From CAZHFW01 sp964531675 (GTDB lineage: Bacteria > Planctomycetota > Phycisphaerae > Phycisphaerales > UBA1924), in NCBI GenBank assembly GCA_964531675.1, contig CAZHFW010000008.1, positions 1-64,000 of the forward strand: a stretch of DNA of 64,000 nt, read 5' to 3'. Below are positions 25,378-33,436 of the stretch, piece after piece. The position numbers and the translations under genes were made by a program. The notes beneath the pieces are model-generated. The model did no database searches. It saw only the letters and a program-made list of their open reading frames with translations, and was not told the DNA's origin. Each line of letters begins with the position of its first letter. Position 1 is the first letter of the stretch.

Positions 25378-25806
25378 TTGAGCGAAGAGCTGCCTTTTTC
25401 AGAGTCGTACCTCGCGCTGGTCGAGGACGTGATGAACCACGCCCTGGACTCCATTTCGGAGGGCGGGCCCCTCATTCCGTTCGTGATGTACCAGCGCGAC
25501 GGCGAGCGTCAGATGCAGCGCTTCATGGTCGGCAACGATCAGGAATGGGATCTGGAGGCCTCCATCGAGAAGGCCCGCGAGTTCGTGGCGTCGCTCGGTG
25601 AAGGGACCGAGCTGGCCGCCCTCGCGATGGACGGCCGGATCGACGTGGACGACCAGATGGTCGACGCCATCCTCGTTCACGCGTACGAGAGCGGGATGGA
25701 CGCTTCGTACTTCTTCGCGCAGCAATACCGCCCCGCGGAAGATCCGGAAGGCTTCGACCTGATCGGCGAGGGGATCGTCGCGGCCGAAGATGAACCGATG
25801 TGGTGA
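25378..25806 (+). CDS. Uncharacterised acidic cytoplasmic protein
   Basis: 142 residues starting with TTG, preceded by AGAGGAGC at good spacing. Composition is strongly acidic. Visible segments are PLIPFVMYQRDGERQMQRFM (two beta strands) and helical ASIEKAREFVASL. There are no Cys clusters, membrane helices or known catalytic motifs. It lies 81 nt after top6B on the same strand and may be co-transcribed. I do not recognise the family and assign no function. Confidence 0.72.
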   Translation: MSEELPFSESYLALVEDVMNHALDSISEGGPLIPFVMYQRDGERQMQRFMVGNDQEWDLEASIEKAREFVASLGEGTELAALAMDGRIDVDDQMVDAILVHAYESGMDASYFFAQQYRPAEDPEGFDLIGEGIVAAEDEPMW

Positions 25807-25831
25807 GCGATCGGGCTGGCGATCGGTTGAA

Positions 25832-26326
25832 TCAACTCTGCGCGAGCTTTCGGATGGCTTCGGTCGTCATCCGGAAGGTTGTCCATTCGGACATCGGGAA
25901 AGCTCCGAGAGCTTTATAGAACTCGATCGCGGGCGTGTTCCAGTCCAGCACGGACCACTCCATGCGGCCGCAGTCGCGGGCAAGGGCGATCCGGGCCAGC
26001 TCGGTCAGCAGGGCTTTGCCGACCCCAGATCCCCGGGCGGAAATCTGTACGTACAGATCCTCGAGGTAGAGGCCCGACTTCCCGAGCCAGGTCGAGTAGT
26101 TCATGAAGAAGAGGGCGAAGCCCACGGGCGTCCCTTCAAGCTCACCGATGATGCACTCGGCCGCACAGCGACCGGCTTGCCTGGGCGCAAAGAGATGGTC
26201 GTAGACCTGCTGGTGGGTCGCGACCGCTGCCTGGGGCTCGCGCTCGTAGTCGGCGAGCTCTTTGGTCAGCGCGAGGATCAGCGGGATGTCGGCGGGCGTC
26301 GCGGGACGGATGCGGATGGAAGCCAT
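25832..26326 (-). CDS. GNAT acetyltransferase, spermidine/diamine or thialysine type
   Basis: 164 residues. The GNAT pattern is complete: IRIRPATPADIPLILALTKELADYE at the start, the central FALFFMNYSTWLGKSGLYLEDLYV (the SSAT-like segment), the acetyl-CoA loop RGSGVGKALL, and MEWSVLDWNTPAIEFYKALGA. This resembles eukaryotic-type diamine N-acetyltransferase (SSAT) and thialysine acetyltransferases more than ribosomal ones. Polyamine or lysine-analogue acetylation is the likely role. The ATG at 26326 is chosen because a -10 hexamer lies 6 nt before it. Confidence 0.9.
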   Translation of the reverse strand: MASIRIRPATPADIPLILALTKELADYEREPQAAVATHQQVYDHLFAPRQAGRCAAECIIGELEGTPVGFALFFMNYSTWLGKSGLYLEDLYVQISARGSGVGKALLTELARIALARDCGRMEWSVLDWNTPAIEFYKALGAFPMSEWTTFRMTTEAIRKLAQS

Positions 26327-26332
26327 GGGCGG

Positions 26333-26338
26333 AGGATA
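26333..26338 (-). promoter_or_regulatory. Putative leaderless -10 element of the SSAT-like gene
   Basis: TATCCT on the minus strand, exactly 6 nt before ATG 26326. Confidence 0.5.
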
Positions 26339-26406
26339 ACGCACCGGATGTGACGCCGGTGTCGATCACGAAGCCCTGTTTCAAAGCGACGAGCCCCAGC
26401 GCTGCC

Positions 26407-27345
26407 TCAGTCGCGGTATTTCACGTGGCAATCCTTGCACGACTGCCCCACCACCTTGAACAGCTGAGAAAGCTCGGCTGCGGGCTTGTTGGCCACGATC
26501 GCTTCCTCGAGCGCCGAGGCTTGCGAGCTTGCCTTGTCGAGCCAGGCGATGAGCTCGGTCGGTTCCGACTTTTTGATGGCGTCGGCGGTCGCCAGGAAGC
26601 GGAAGCTATCCGCGATCCGGCCGGCTTCGGCTGCCGGGACCAGATCCGGGTGGTCCTTGGGCGTCGTCCAGCCATTGGCTTCGAGGGCTTTGAGATTGTC
26701 AAAAGCATGGTCGGCGTCGACCATCCCGTGCACCATGTCGGTCGGGATGAACGACGTAGGGAACGAGTTGTCGGCCTTGTCCAGCGTCTCCGCTGGGATC
26801 ACCGCCGAGAGCGCGACGCACTTCCAGAGTCCCTTGTACGACGGCGCGGTGCCCGAGACCTTCATCCTCTCCTGAGCCTGGTCGGGAGAGAGCCAGCCGA
26901 GTGAGACCGCGGCGGCGCCGGTTGCGGCTGCCGAGCGGTGCTTGCCGTGATGGCAATGGATGTACATCGGATGCGGCAGATCCCGCACGGCGCGGGCGAT
27001 TTCCGTCTTGCGCTCGTCGGTCATGCCCGAGTACGTAATCGGCAGGTGCACATAGCGCATGCCCAGTGCCTCGGCGCTCTGCACGTCAGGCGTCGCGCCG
27101 TCGACGGACAGGATCGTCTTGATCCCCAGCGCCTTGAGCGATGCAAAGCCCTCCTGGCCTTCGGGGAGCGACCCCGAATACACCCCCGGCGCGTAGGCGA
27201 CCACGTTGTGCAGGCCCGGATAGTCGGACACCTTGGCCGAGGACGGATCCGGAAGCGTCAGGGTGGTCGCGCCAGGCTGGGCCGCCCCCAAGCCGATGGA
27301 GGTGCAGAGCAAAACAGCCGCAAGCGCAAACGCGGGTCTGGACAT
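26407..27345 (-). CDS. Secreted tyrosine-phosphatase-like protein fused to a cytochrome c'-like domain
   Basis: 312 residues. Sec signal peptide (FALAAVLLCTSIGLGAAQ). Residues about 40-165 form a cysteine-phosphatase fold with an intact HCx5R loop (H130-C131-HHGKH-R137), preceded by LPITYSGMTDER. Residues about 190-312 are helical and end in C303-K-D-C306-H307 five residues from the C-terminus. That is the place where cytochrome c' proteins carry their heme motif. A periplasmic phosphatase joined to a c-type heme suggests a redox-controlled or redox-sensing hydrolase; this is inference. Catalytic and heme residues are all present. Confidence 0.82.
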   Translation of the reverse strand: MSRPAFALAAVLLCTSIGLGAAQPGATTLTLPDPSSAKVSDYPGLHNVVAYAPGVYSGSLPEGQEGFASLKALGIKTILSVDGATPDVQSAEALGMRYVHLPITYSGMTDERKTEIARAVRDLPHPMYIHCHHGKHRSAAATGAAAVSLGWLSPDQAQERMKVSGTAPSYKGLWKCVALSAVIPAETLDKADNSFPTSFIPTDMVHGMVDADHAFDNLKALEANGWTTPKDHPDLVPAAEAGRIADSFRFLATADAIKKSEPTELIAWLDKASSQASALEEAIVANKPAAELSQLFKVVGQSCKDCHVKYRD

Positions 27346-27351
27346 GAACGG

Positions 27352-27357
27352 AGGATA
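27352..27357 (-). promoter_or_regulatory. Putative leaderless -10 element of the phosphatase-cytochrome gene
   Basis: TATCCT on the minus strand, exactly 6 nt before ATG 27345. Confidence 0.5.
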
Positions 27358-27616
27358 CCGAGGAAAGGCCCAGGGGTTGCCCAAAGGACGTCGCTCCAAC
27401 GCCAATCTTGTGAGATGCCCCGCCTGCCGGGCTTCACGCGGCTGCCCGGAGGCTCTAGAGCGAGCTCTGGCCCGCAGCGTGGGGACTCAAGCAGCCTGAG
27501 GAGTCGTCACAAGCCTCTTGCCCCCAGGTCCTTCTGGCGTTCCGGGGCACGGCCGCAGCGAAGCGCGGGCGGGTGTGGGCCCCCCGCCCGGGCCGGTCCA
27601 GCCGCCCCGCCTTCGC
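27358..27616. other. Divergent intergenic region between the phosphatase-cytochrome gene and top6A
   Basis: About 300 nt between starts, including both promoters at its edges. The middle is GC-rich with no coding frame of protein-like composition and no clear RNA gene. Confidence 0.4.
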
Positions 27617-27622
27617 TACACT
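27617..27622 (+). promoter_or_regulatory. Putative -10 element of top6A
   Basis: TACACT, 40 nt before ATG 27663. The leader has GGAG about 10 nt before the ATG. No good -35. Confidence 0.35.
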
Positions 27623-27662
27623 GTCGGGGTCTGTGCATGTTTGGCAATGGAGTGCCTGAGCG

Positions 27663-28802
27663 ATGGCGAAGAAGGCGGGAGTGGCGCGACCGGTTTCCAA
27701 GGAGACCAAGGAACGGGACGCGCGGACGCAGAAGAAGATCGAATCTCTGGCAGCGGAGGTCGCGGGCCGGGCGCTGAAGGGCAAGGACCCGGTGCTCGAA
27801 ATCCCCACGCGCGCCAAGTCCAACACGATCTGGAACAAGAAACGCGGCATCCTGGAGATGGGCGACGGGAGGAACGAGCGCGAGCTCTTCAACCTGAACC
27901 AGGCCAAGCAGTTCATGCAGACGATGCTGCACGCTTCGACGATCAAGGACCTGATCAATCAGGGCAAGACGTCGAGCCTTCGTGGCGTGTTCTACAAGGC
28001 CAAGCACACCGTCGCGGGGACCAAGGAGAACACCTTCGACACCCAGGACGAGAGCGACCCGATCCTCGAGGATCTGGAGGTCACCCTCGGCGCGCTGCGT
28101 GAAGAGCTCCACATCTTCGCCGAGAACCGCGGGTCGATGGTCGGGAACATCACGCTCGTGGACAAGGGCGACGAGATCGACTGCCGGCGCATGGGCTCGG
28201 GCGGATACGCCCTCCCGAGCATCGTCGAGCCCGACGTCATCCAGTTCAAGAAGTGCGAGGCCAAGTTCGTCCTGCACGTCGAAAAGGGAACCGTCTGGAA
28301 CCGCTTCAACGAGGACCGGTTCTGGGAAGAGAACAACTGCATCCTGACGCACGGTGCGGGCCAGCCTCCGCGCGGCTGCCGGCGTCTGCTCCAGCGCCTC
28401 AACCAGGAGCTCAAGCTCCCCATCATCTGCGTGCTCGATTGCGATCCCTGGGGGCACTACATCTACAGCGTCATCAAGCAGGGCTCGATCTCGCTCGCGT
28501 TCGAGAGCTCCCGTCTGGCGATCCCGGACGCCAAGTTCCTGGGGATCCGCGCCAAGGACTACAAGGCGTGCGGGCTCGATGAGGCGGTGAAGATCGATCT
28601 GACCGACACCGACATCAAGCGGGCCAACGAGATCCGCAACTACCCCTGGTTCGCCAACCACAAGGGCTGGCAGAAGGAGATCCAGGGCCTTCTGGACAAT
28701 GGCTTCAAGATGGAAGTCGAAGCCATGATCAACAAGGGCATCTCCTACGTCACGGAGGAATACGTGCCCGAGCGGATCAAGGCCGAGGATTGGCTGGATT
28801 GA
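27663..28802 (+). CDS. top6A: DNA topoisomerase VI subunit A (Spo11-like)
   Basis: 379 residues. Subunit A cuts both strands through a tyrosine. The winged-helix (CAP/5Y) domain has Tyr111 in SLRGVFYKAKH, the same RxxFY pattern as Spo11. The Toprim domain has Glu207 (VEKGT) and the acidic pair Asp259/Asp261 in LDCDPWGHYIYS. The N-terminus is Lys-rich for 40 residues. GGAG precedes the ATG. It is not adjacent to top6B (2.4 kb away, three genes between), unlike archaeal operons. Both subunits look complete and active. Confidence 0.96.
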   Translation: MAKKAGVARPVSKETKERDARTQKKIESLAAEVAGRALKGKDPVLEIPTRAKSNTIWNKKRGILEMGDGRNERELFNLNQAKQFMQTMLHASTIKDLINQGKTSSLRGVFYKAKHTVAGTKENTFDTQDESDPILEDLEVTLGALREELHIFAENRGSMVGNITLVDKGDEIDCRRMGSGGYALPSIVEPDVIQFKKCEAKFVLHVEKGTVWNRFNEDRFWEENNCILTHGAGQPPRGCRRLLQRLNQELKLPIICVLDCDPWGHYIYSVIKQGSISLAFESSRLAIPDAKFLGIRAKDYKACGLDEAVKIDLTDTDIKRANEIRNYPWFANHKGWQKEIQGLLDNGFKMEVEAMINKGISYVTEEYVPERIKAEDWLD

Positions 28803-28901
28803 GCGGGTTTGCGGACGTCTGAAACCCGGAACGGGCGAAGACGAACAAGCAGCCGGAGCCCGTGGGGGATACCCGGGCGGGCTGGGAGAGCGAAAGACGC
28901 T

Positions 28902-29744
28902 ATGGGTTCGAGCAGCTCAGGAGCAACCGTCACACCCTCCAGGACCTCGATGGGGACCTCGGGTCAGGCCGCCCCCAATGAGGGCGTCGTCCATGTCAGT
29001 CCCGAAGACCGGGACACGCTGAAGCTGCCGTGGAAGCCGCTCCTCAAGACCAAGCTCACCGAGTTCGCGGTGAAGCTCCGCGGGCGTGACTACCACGGAC
29101 AGGGCCTCATCGGCGCCGACGCAAGCAAGGTCGCCCAGGGCTTCTCCGACCTGAGCCACGACGAGTTTGCCAAGTACAACTTCCCGCAGGTCTGGGTCGA
29201 GCGCCGCCAGATGCCCGTGGCGATCGACGGCAAGCTCCCGGTCCGCGGCGCGGTGGTGATCGATTTGGGTTGCGGGCCGGGCACCTCAACCGATGTGCTC
29301 TCCTACTTCGCGGACCCGTCCTGGCGAATCGTGGGTTACGACCTGACGCAGGCCTCGATCGACCAGGCCAATGAACGCTCCCGCCGGGGAGGCTTCCGCA
29401 ACAAGCGGGGCCAGACCATCACCCCCCGGTTCGTCTGCCAGGACATCGCCCTGCCTCTGGGAGATCCGGAGGGGGGCCTGCTCGGCGACGGGATCGCGCA
29501 CATGGCCATCTCCGGCGGCGTGGTCGGGCTTTACATGAACGAGCAGACCGTGGGTCAGCTCGCCCGCGAGCTTCATCGCGTGCTTCGGCCCGGAGGCTTT
29601 GCCGCCTTGGATTGCGGGCCGGCGGTGGGTCGATTCCGTCTCAAGGGCATCCTGGAAGAGGCGGGATTCACGTTCCTGCATCTGGCCAAGAGCACGCTGC
29701 TCGAGCCCAGACCCAAGCTCGTGTTCCGCAAGTCGGGAAACTGA
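28902..29744 (+). CDS. SAM-dependent class I methyltransferase
   Basis: 280 residues with a Rossmann methyltransferase core. Motif I is VVIDLGCGPGTSTDVLSYF (Asp121 onward), then the acidic strand-2 loop IVGYDLTQASIDQA, motif near RFVCQDIALPLGD, and ELHRVLRPGGFAALDCG (post-motif III). The N-terminal 40 residues are Ser/Thr-rich and poorly ordered. The start could be 28902 or the ATG at 28950; 28902 has GGAGAG upstream at a long spacing. It is 99 nt after top6A, same strand. Substrate unknown; small-molecule or lipid methylation is possible. Confidence 0.85.
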   Translation: MGSSSSGATVTPSRTSMGTSGQAAPNEGVVHVSPEDRDTLKLPWKPLLKTKLTEFAVKLRGRDYHGQGLIGADASKVAQGFSDLSHDEFAKYNFPQVWVERRQMPVAIDGKLPVRGAVVIDLGCGPGTSTDVLSYFADPSWRIVGYDLTQASIDQANERSRRGGFRNKRGQTITPRFVCQDIALPLGDPEGGLLGDGIAHMAISGGVVGLYMNEQTVGQLARELHRVLRPGGFAALDCGPAVGRFRLKGILEEAGFTFLHLAKSTLLEPRPKLVFRKSGN

Positions 29745-29796
29745 TCGTCGCTGGTTTGCGCTCGTGCGAGAAGGCCGCAGGACGCTGCACGCGCGG

Positions 29797-29802
29797 TAGT
29801 CT
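29797..29802 (+). promoter_or_regulatory. Putative leaderless -10 element of the secreted hydrolase gene
   Basis: TAGTCT followed by exactly 6 nt and ATG 29809. No Shine-Dalgarno sequence. Confidence 0.45.
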
Positions 29803-29808
29803 GCCCGC

Positions 29809-31215
29809 ATGCTTGTGACGCGACTGCGCCTGATCGGCTTTCTGGTCCCGATGCTCATGCTCGTCGCCCTTCGGGCGCACGGAGCGGGCGTCTTTGATCT
29901 GAGCCGGGGTCCAGCGGTGCGGGCGGTCGTGACCATCGGTCCGAGCGAGCCTGAGCTTGCCGAGTTCGAACGCTCGGTGGAGATGTGGCGCACGCTCCAC
30001 GGCGTGCTCGCGGAGCTCGGACCCAAACAACTCGTTGAGCTTCGCAAGAGCCAGGGCCAACGCGTGGACAGCCCCACCAAGCCGGAGTCGGTTTTCGCGT
30101 TCGTGCATCTTCACGGCTCGCCCGGCCCGGACGGCAAGGAAGAAACCAAGATCGTGCGACTGCTCCGACGCGACGAAGGGGATGTCGTCGCCGAGGAAAT
30201 GGACAAGGTCGGACGCCGGTTCCTCCTCAAGGAGCTTGAGTTCGCCGCCATCGCGATGGAGTGGACCGCGTTCCGAGGGAAGGCCGACGCTCCGGAAACC
30301 CGCGGCGGGCAGACGCTCGAGCTGGAAAAGCCGTACGCCGCGTCGTTGTTCCCGATCACGCCCCGCGTGCTGGGCGATCGCCTGATGGCGGGCGGGACGA
30401 CGACCCTGAAGGCGACCACACGGGAGCTTGAGAAGGCCAAGATCTGGTGCCGATTGCCCAAGGGCTACAAGGCGGGGCGGGCCGCGGGTCTGATCGTGTG
30501 GTGTGATGCGAGCCCGAGCGGAAAGCCCCCCGCGAGCCTTGCCTCGATCTGTGATGAACTCGGATTCATTTCGGTTGGTGCTGCGGACGCGGGGAACGAC
30601 CGGCCTTCCGTGGATCGGTACCAGCTCGCGCTCGATGCGATGGAGAACGCCCGGGAGCGGTTTGTCATTGACGACCAGCGGGTGTACACCAGCGGCATAT
30701 CAGGCGGCGCCCGTATCGCGTCGACACTCGGAGGCTGCTTTCCCGACGTCTTTGCGGGCTCTGTGCCGATCGTGGGCCTGGCCTGCTTTGAGAACGTACC
30801 CAACGGCCTGGGGCAACTCTGGCCCGGCGCGTTCCGCAAGCCTCTTCCCAAGCGCTTCGCGCTGCTCAAGACGCGCCGCATCGGCGTGATCACGGGTGAG
30901 CAGGACTTCAACTATCCCGAGATCACCGCGGCCGCCAAGATCTACCAGCGGGAAGCGTGCGATCTCCGGGTCTTCTCCACCCCCACCATGGGTCACCAGA
31001 TGGCCAGTGAGGCCCAGTTCACCGAGGCGCTGCGGTGGGTTGATGAAGCCGCTGCGGAACGCCGCCGGGGCGAGCTCGAGCGGGGGAAGGAACTGCTCGC
31101 CAAAGCGTCCGATGGCAATCGGGCGGCGCTCTTTGCGGTGCTACAGGCCTCGCCCTGGAGCGATGAGGCGTGGGTCGCGGTCGAGACGCTCAAGGGGCCC
31201 CGGAATCAGCCTTGA
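29809..31215 (+). CDS. Secreted alpha/beta hydrolase (esterase, PHB-depolymerase-like)
   Basis: 468 residues with an N-terminal signal sequence (LIGFLVPMLMLVALRAHGA). The first 190 residues show no known motif. The C-terminal part is an alpha/beta hydrolase: YKAGRAAGLIVWCDASPSG (oxyanion region), DDQRVYTSGISGGARIAS (nucleophile elbow GxSGG) and a late His in PTMGHQMASE. The Asp may be in VITGEQDF. This arrangement resembles secreted PHB-depolymerase/feruloyl-esterase-like enzymes. A leaderless-type promoter precedes the ATG. Confidence 0.82.
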   Translation: MLVTRLRLIGFLVPMLMLVALRAHGAGVFDLSRGPAVRAVVTIGPSEPELAEFERSVEMWRTLHGVLAELGPKQLVELRKSQGQRVDSPTKPESVFAFVHLHGSPGPDGKEETKIVRLLRRDEGDVVAEEMDKVGRRFLLKELEFAAIAMEWTAFRGKADAPETRGGQTLELEKPYAASLFPITPRVLGDRLMAGGTTTLKATTRELEKAKIWCRLPKGYKAGRAAGLIVWCDASPSGKPPASLASICDELGFISVGAADAGNDRPSVDRYQLALDAMENARERFVIDDQRVYTSGISGGARIASTLGGCFPDVFAGSVPIVGLACFENVPNGLGQLWPGAFRKPLPKRFALLKTRRIGVITGEQDFNYPEITAAAKIYQREACDLRVFSTPTMGHQMASEAQFTEALRWVDEAAAERRRGELERGKELLAKASDGNRAALFAVLQASPWSDEAWVAVETLKGPRNQP

Positions 31216-31270
31216 TCCGAACGGGACAAGGCACGATCACTGGACGACCGGGATCAGTGGACGGCCGGGA

Positions 31271-32527
31271 TCAGTGGGCCGGCGCGATCGGGGGCAGTTC
31301 TTCAGCCTCGGGCGGACGCCAGTGTCTGGAGGCGGAGACCGCGATCAGGAGCCCGATGACCGAGAGCGCGGCCGAGACGAAGAAGGGCGCTCCCGGGAGC
31401 TTGATCGGGGCCTTGTCGCTGATGAAATAGGCGAACGCGGTCGAGCCGATGAGCGGCCCGAGGATGTTCGCGATGCTCTGGAGGCTTGTCAACGCACCCT
31501 GAATCGCCCCTTGCTCGGTCGGGCTGACGGTGCGCGTGATCATCGCCTGGCACGCGGGGCCCGCGATTCCGCCGATCGAGGCGAAGGCGATGATGACGTA
31601 GATCATCCAGCCTTGCGTCGCCGACCCGTAGCCGATGTAGGCCAGCGTGCCGATTCCGAGGCCGATGAGCAGAGAGGCGCGTTCTCCCAGGGCCGGGATG
31701 AGCTTGCGGGCCAGTCCGCCCTGCACGATGGCGGCTCCGATGCCCACCATGCCGAGCGAAAGACCGACGTCCCGCGGGCTCCAGCCGTACCGGTGTGCCG
31801 TGTACAGCACCCAGGTCGCGTGCAGGATGAACATCGCGGTGTTGAGCAGGAACAGGGAAGACGCCAGGCCCGCCACCAGCGGATACCGGCCGAGATTCTT
31901 CATCGCGGCCAGCGGGTGCGCCAGGTGGGGCCGGAAGGGCACCCGGCGCTCGGGGGGGAGAGATTCCGGAAGCACGAACAGGCCGTAGAGCCAGTTCAAG
32001 AGCGTGATTCCCCCGCCGACGTAGAACGGCAGGCGGATGTCGTAGTTGCCGAGCACGCCGCCGAGCACCGGGCCGAGAATGAACCCGAGCCCGAACGCGG
32101 CGCCGATCATGCCGAACGCCGCGGCCCGCTTGGCGGGAGGCGTGACGTCCGCGATGTAGGCGCTGGCGACCGTCATGCTCGCGCCCGAAATGCCATTGAG
32201 GGCGCGGGTGATGAACAGGAACATGATGGACGGCGCAAACGCCATCGCGAAGTAGTCCAGGCCTGAGCCAAAGAGCGCGATCAGCAGAACGGACCGGCGG
32301 CCGAAGTGGTCGGAGAGCGCCCCGAGCGCCGGCGCGAAGATGAACTGCATCGCCGCGTAGAGGGCCGCCAGATACCCCACGATGTGGGCCGCGTCCTGCT
32401 CGGTGCCCCCAGCGCCGTGATTCAGGAGCGACTGCACCAGTCGCGGCGCGACCGGGATGATCACCCCGAAGCCCAGCACGTCCAGAAGCAGCGTGAGAAA
32501 GATGAACTTGACCGCGGGGGTTTTCAC
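31271..32527 (-). CDS. MFS transporter, TetA/multidrug type
   Basis: 418 residues with twelve hydrophobic segments. The MFS loop 2-3 motif appears as GALSDHFGRRSVLL, and loop 8-9 retains a related GLARKLIP. ILGPVLGGVLGNYDIRLPFY is the antiporter-type motif C region, typical of drug-proton antiporters (TetA/YajR-like). The C-terminus is short and polar. The start is GTG 32527, since the conserved first helix (FIFLTLLLDVLGFGVIIP) begins at once and a -10 hexamer lies 8 nt upstream. Substrate not predictable. Confidence 0.92.
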   Translation of the reverse strand: MKTPAVKFIFLTLLLDVLGFGVIIPVAPRLVQSLLNHGAGGTEQDAAHIVGYLAALYAAMQFIFAPALGALSDHFGRRSVLLIALFGSGLDYFAMAFAPSIMFLFITRALNGISGASMTVASAYIADVTPPAKRAAAFGMIGAAFGLGFILGPVLGGVLGNYDIRLPFYVGGGITLLNWLYGLFVLPESLPPERRVPFRPHLAHPLAAMKNLGRYPLVAGLASSLFLLNTAMFILHATWVLYTAHRYGWSPRDVGLSLGMVGIGAAIVQGGLARKLIPALGERASLLIGLGIGTLAYIGYGSATQGWMIYVIIAFASIGGIAGPACQAMITRTVSPTEQGAIQGALTSLQSIANILGPLIGSTAFAYFISDKAPIKLPGAPFFVSAALSVIGLLIAVSASRHWRPPEAEELPPIAPAH

Positions 32528-32535
32528 TTGCGTTG

Positions 32536-32541
32536 AGGATA
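32536..32541 (-). promoter_or_regulatory. Putative leaderless -10 element of the MFS gene
   Basis: TATCCT on the minus strand, 8 nt before GTG 32527. Confidence 0.4.
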
Positions 32542-32557
32542 GGGGCCCGCTTGGCCC

Positions 32558-32590
32558 AAAGAAAAAGGCAAGGGCGGGAAGCCCTTGCCT
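32558..32590 (-). terminator. Rho-independent terminator of msrA
   Basis: A perfect 10-bp stem AGGCAAGGGC / GCCCTTGCCT (32581-32590 with 32566-32575) followed on the minus strand by TTTTTCTTT. It lies 50 nt past the msrA stop. Confidence 0.88.
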
Positions 32591-32640
32591 GGGTTCGAAT
32601 CTGCGTCCGCTCCGCGACTCGGGCCATCGATGCCGAACGA

Positions 32641-33381
32641 TCAGTCCGGACGGAGCACGTGGCAGTACGGCTGCTTGTTGTGCTTGATGTAGTACTTCTG
32701 GTGGTATTCCTCCGCCTTGTAGAACTCGGGGGCGGGTTCGATCTGCGTCGCGATCGGCTTGGAGTACTTGGGCGCCCGACGGGCCTTGACCTCCTCGGCC
32801 ACCTTCTTCTGCTCCGGGGAGTAGTAGAAGATCACGGAGCGATACTGATCGCCCACGTCCGGGCCCTGGCGGTTGACCTGGGTCGGATCGTGCAGGCGGA
32901 AGAACGCATCCACGAGCTTGTCGTACGAGGTCTTGGCCGGGTCGAAGGTGACCAGCACGACCTCCGCATGGCCCGTGTCGTGATCGCACACGCGCTCGTA
33001 CGTGGGATTGGGGACCGAGCCGCCTGCGTAGCCACAGACCGCATCCACCACGCCCGGAACGTCCTTGCGGAAGATGTGCTCGACGCCCCAGAAGCACCCT
33101 GCGCCAAAGAGGGCCTTCTCGAGCTTGGGCTTCTGATCGGCGGGGGTGGTCATGGAGTCTCCGGTCTTGGTCTCAGAGGCTGGCTTGGTGTCTGAGGCAG
33201 GCTTGGTATCTGAGGCAGGCTTGGGCTGGGAACCAGTCTGGGGATTGGAGGCGGGCTGGGCAGCCGGCTTGGCGGCCTCAGGCTGGGTGGGTGTCTGGGA
33301 CATCGGGACCGCCCGAGCGGACAAGGAGAGGCAGGTCAGGGCGGCCAGCAGTGCCAGGGGACGGGAAGTTGCCATGGTCAT
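32641..33381 (-). CDS. msrA: Exported peptide methionine sulfoxide reductase MsrA
   Basis: 246 residues. The catalytic MsrA domain starts at about 88, with GAGCFWGVEHIF (nucleophile Cys96), then DPTQVNRQGPDVGDQYRS and YHQKYYIKHNKQPYC with a likely resolving Cys. Unlike cytosolic MsrA it has a signal peptide (PLALLAALTCLSLSARA) and a Pro/Ala/Thr linker with three KPASDT-type repeats before the enzyme. It therefore repairs methionine oxidation in the periplasm. AAGGATC precedes the ATG at 33381. A cytosolic form from Met77 is conceivable but unsupported. Confidence 0.94.
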   Translation of the reverse strand: MTMATSRPLALLAALTCLSLSARAVPMSQTPTQPEAAKPAAQPASNPQTGSQPKPASDTKPASDTKPASETKTGDSMTTPADQKPKLEKALFGAGCFWGVEHIFRKDVPGVVDAVCGYAGGSVPNPTYERVCDHDTGHAEVVLVTFDPAKTSYDKLVDAFFRLHDPTQVNRQGPDVGDQYRSVIFYYSPEQKKVAEEVKARRAPKYSKPIATQIEPAPEFYKAEEYHQKYYIKHNKQPYCHVLRPD

Positions 33382-33424
33382 GATCCTTGGATGCCGGGCG
33401 GATGCGGGGGTGACGGGGGTGGGT

Positions 33425-33430
33425 TAGGCT
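33425..33430 (+). promoter_or_regulatory. Putative leaderless -10 element of the AMP nucleosidase gene
   Basis: TAGGCT followed by exactly 6 nt and ATG 33437. No Shine-Dalgarno sequence. Confidence 0.45.
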
Positions 33431-33436
33431 TGGCGC

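Noticed and set aside
33168..33235. Short tandem repeat (GGCTTGGTGTCTGAGGCA-like units) as a possible CRISPR or regulatory repeat
   Set aside because: It is inside msrA and encodes the KPASDT linker repeats; no spacers.
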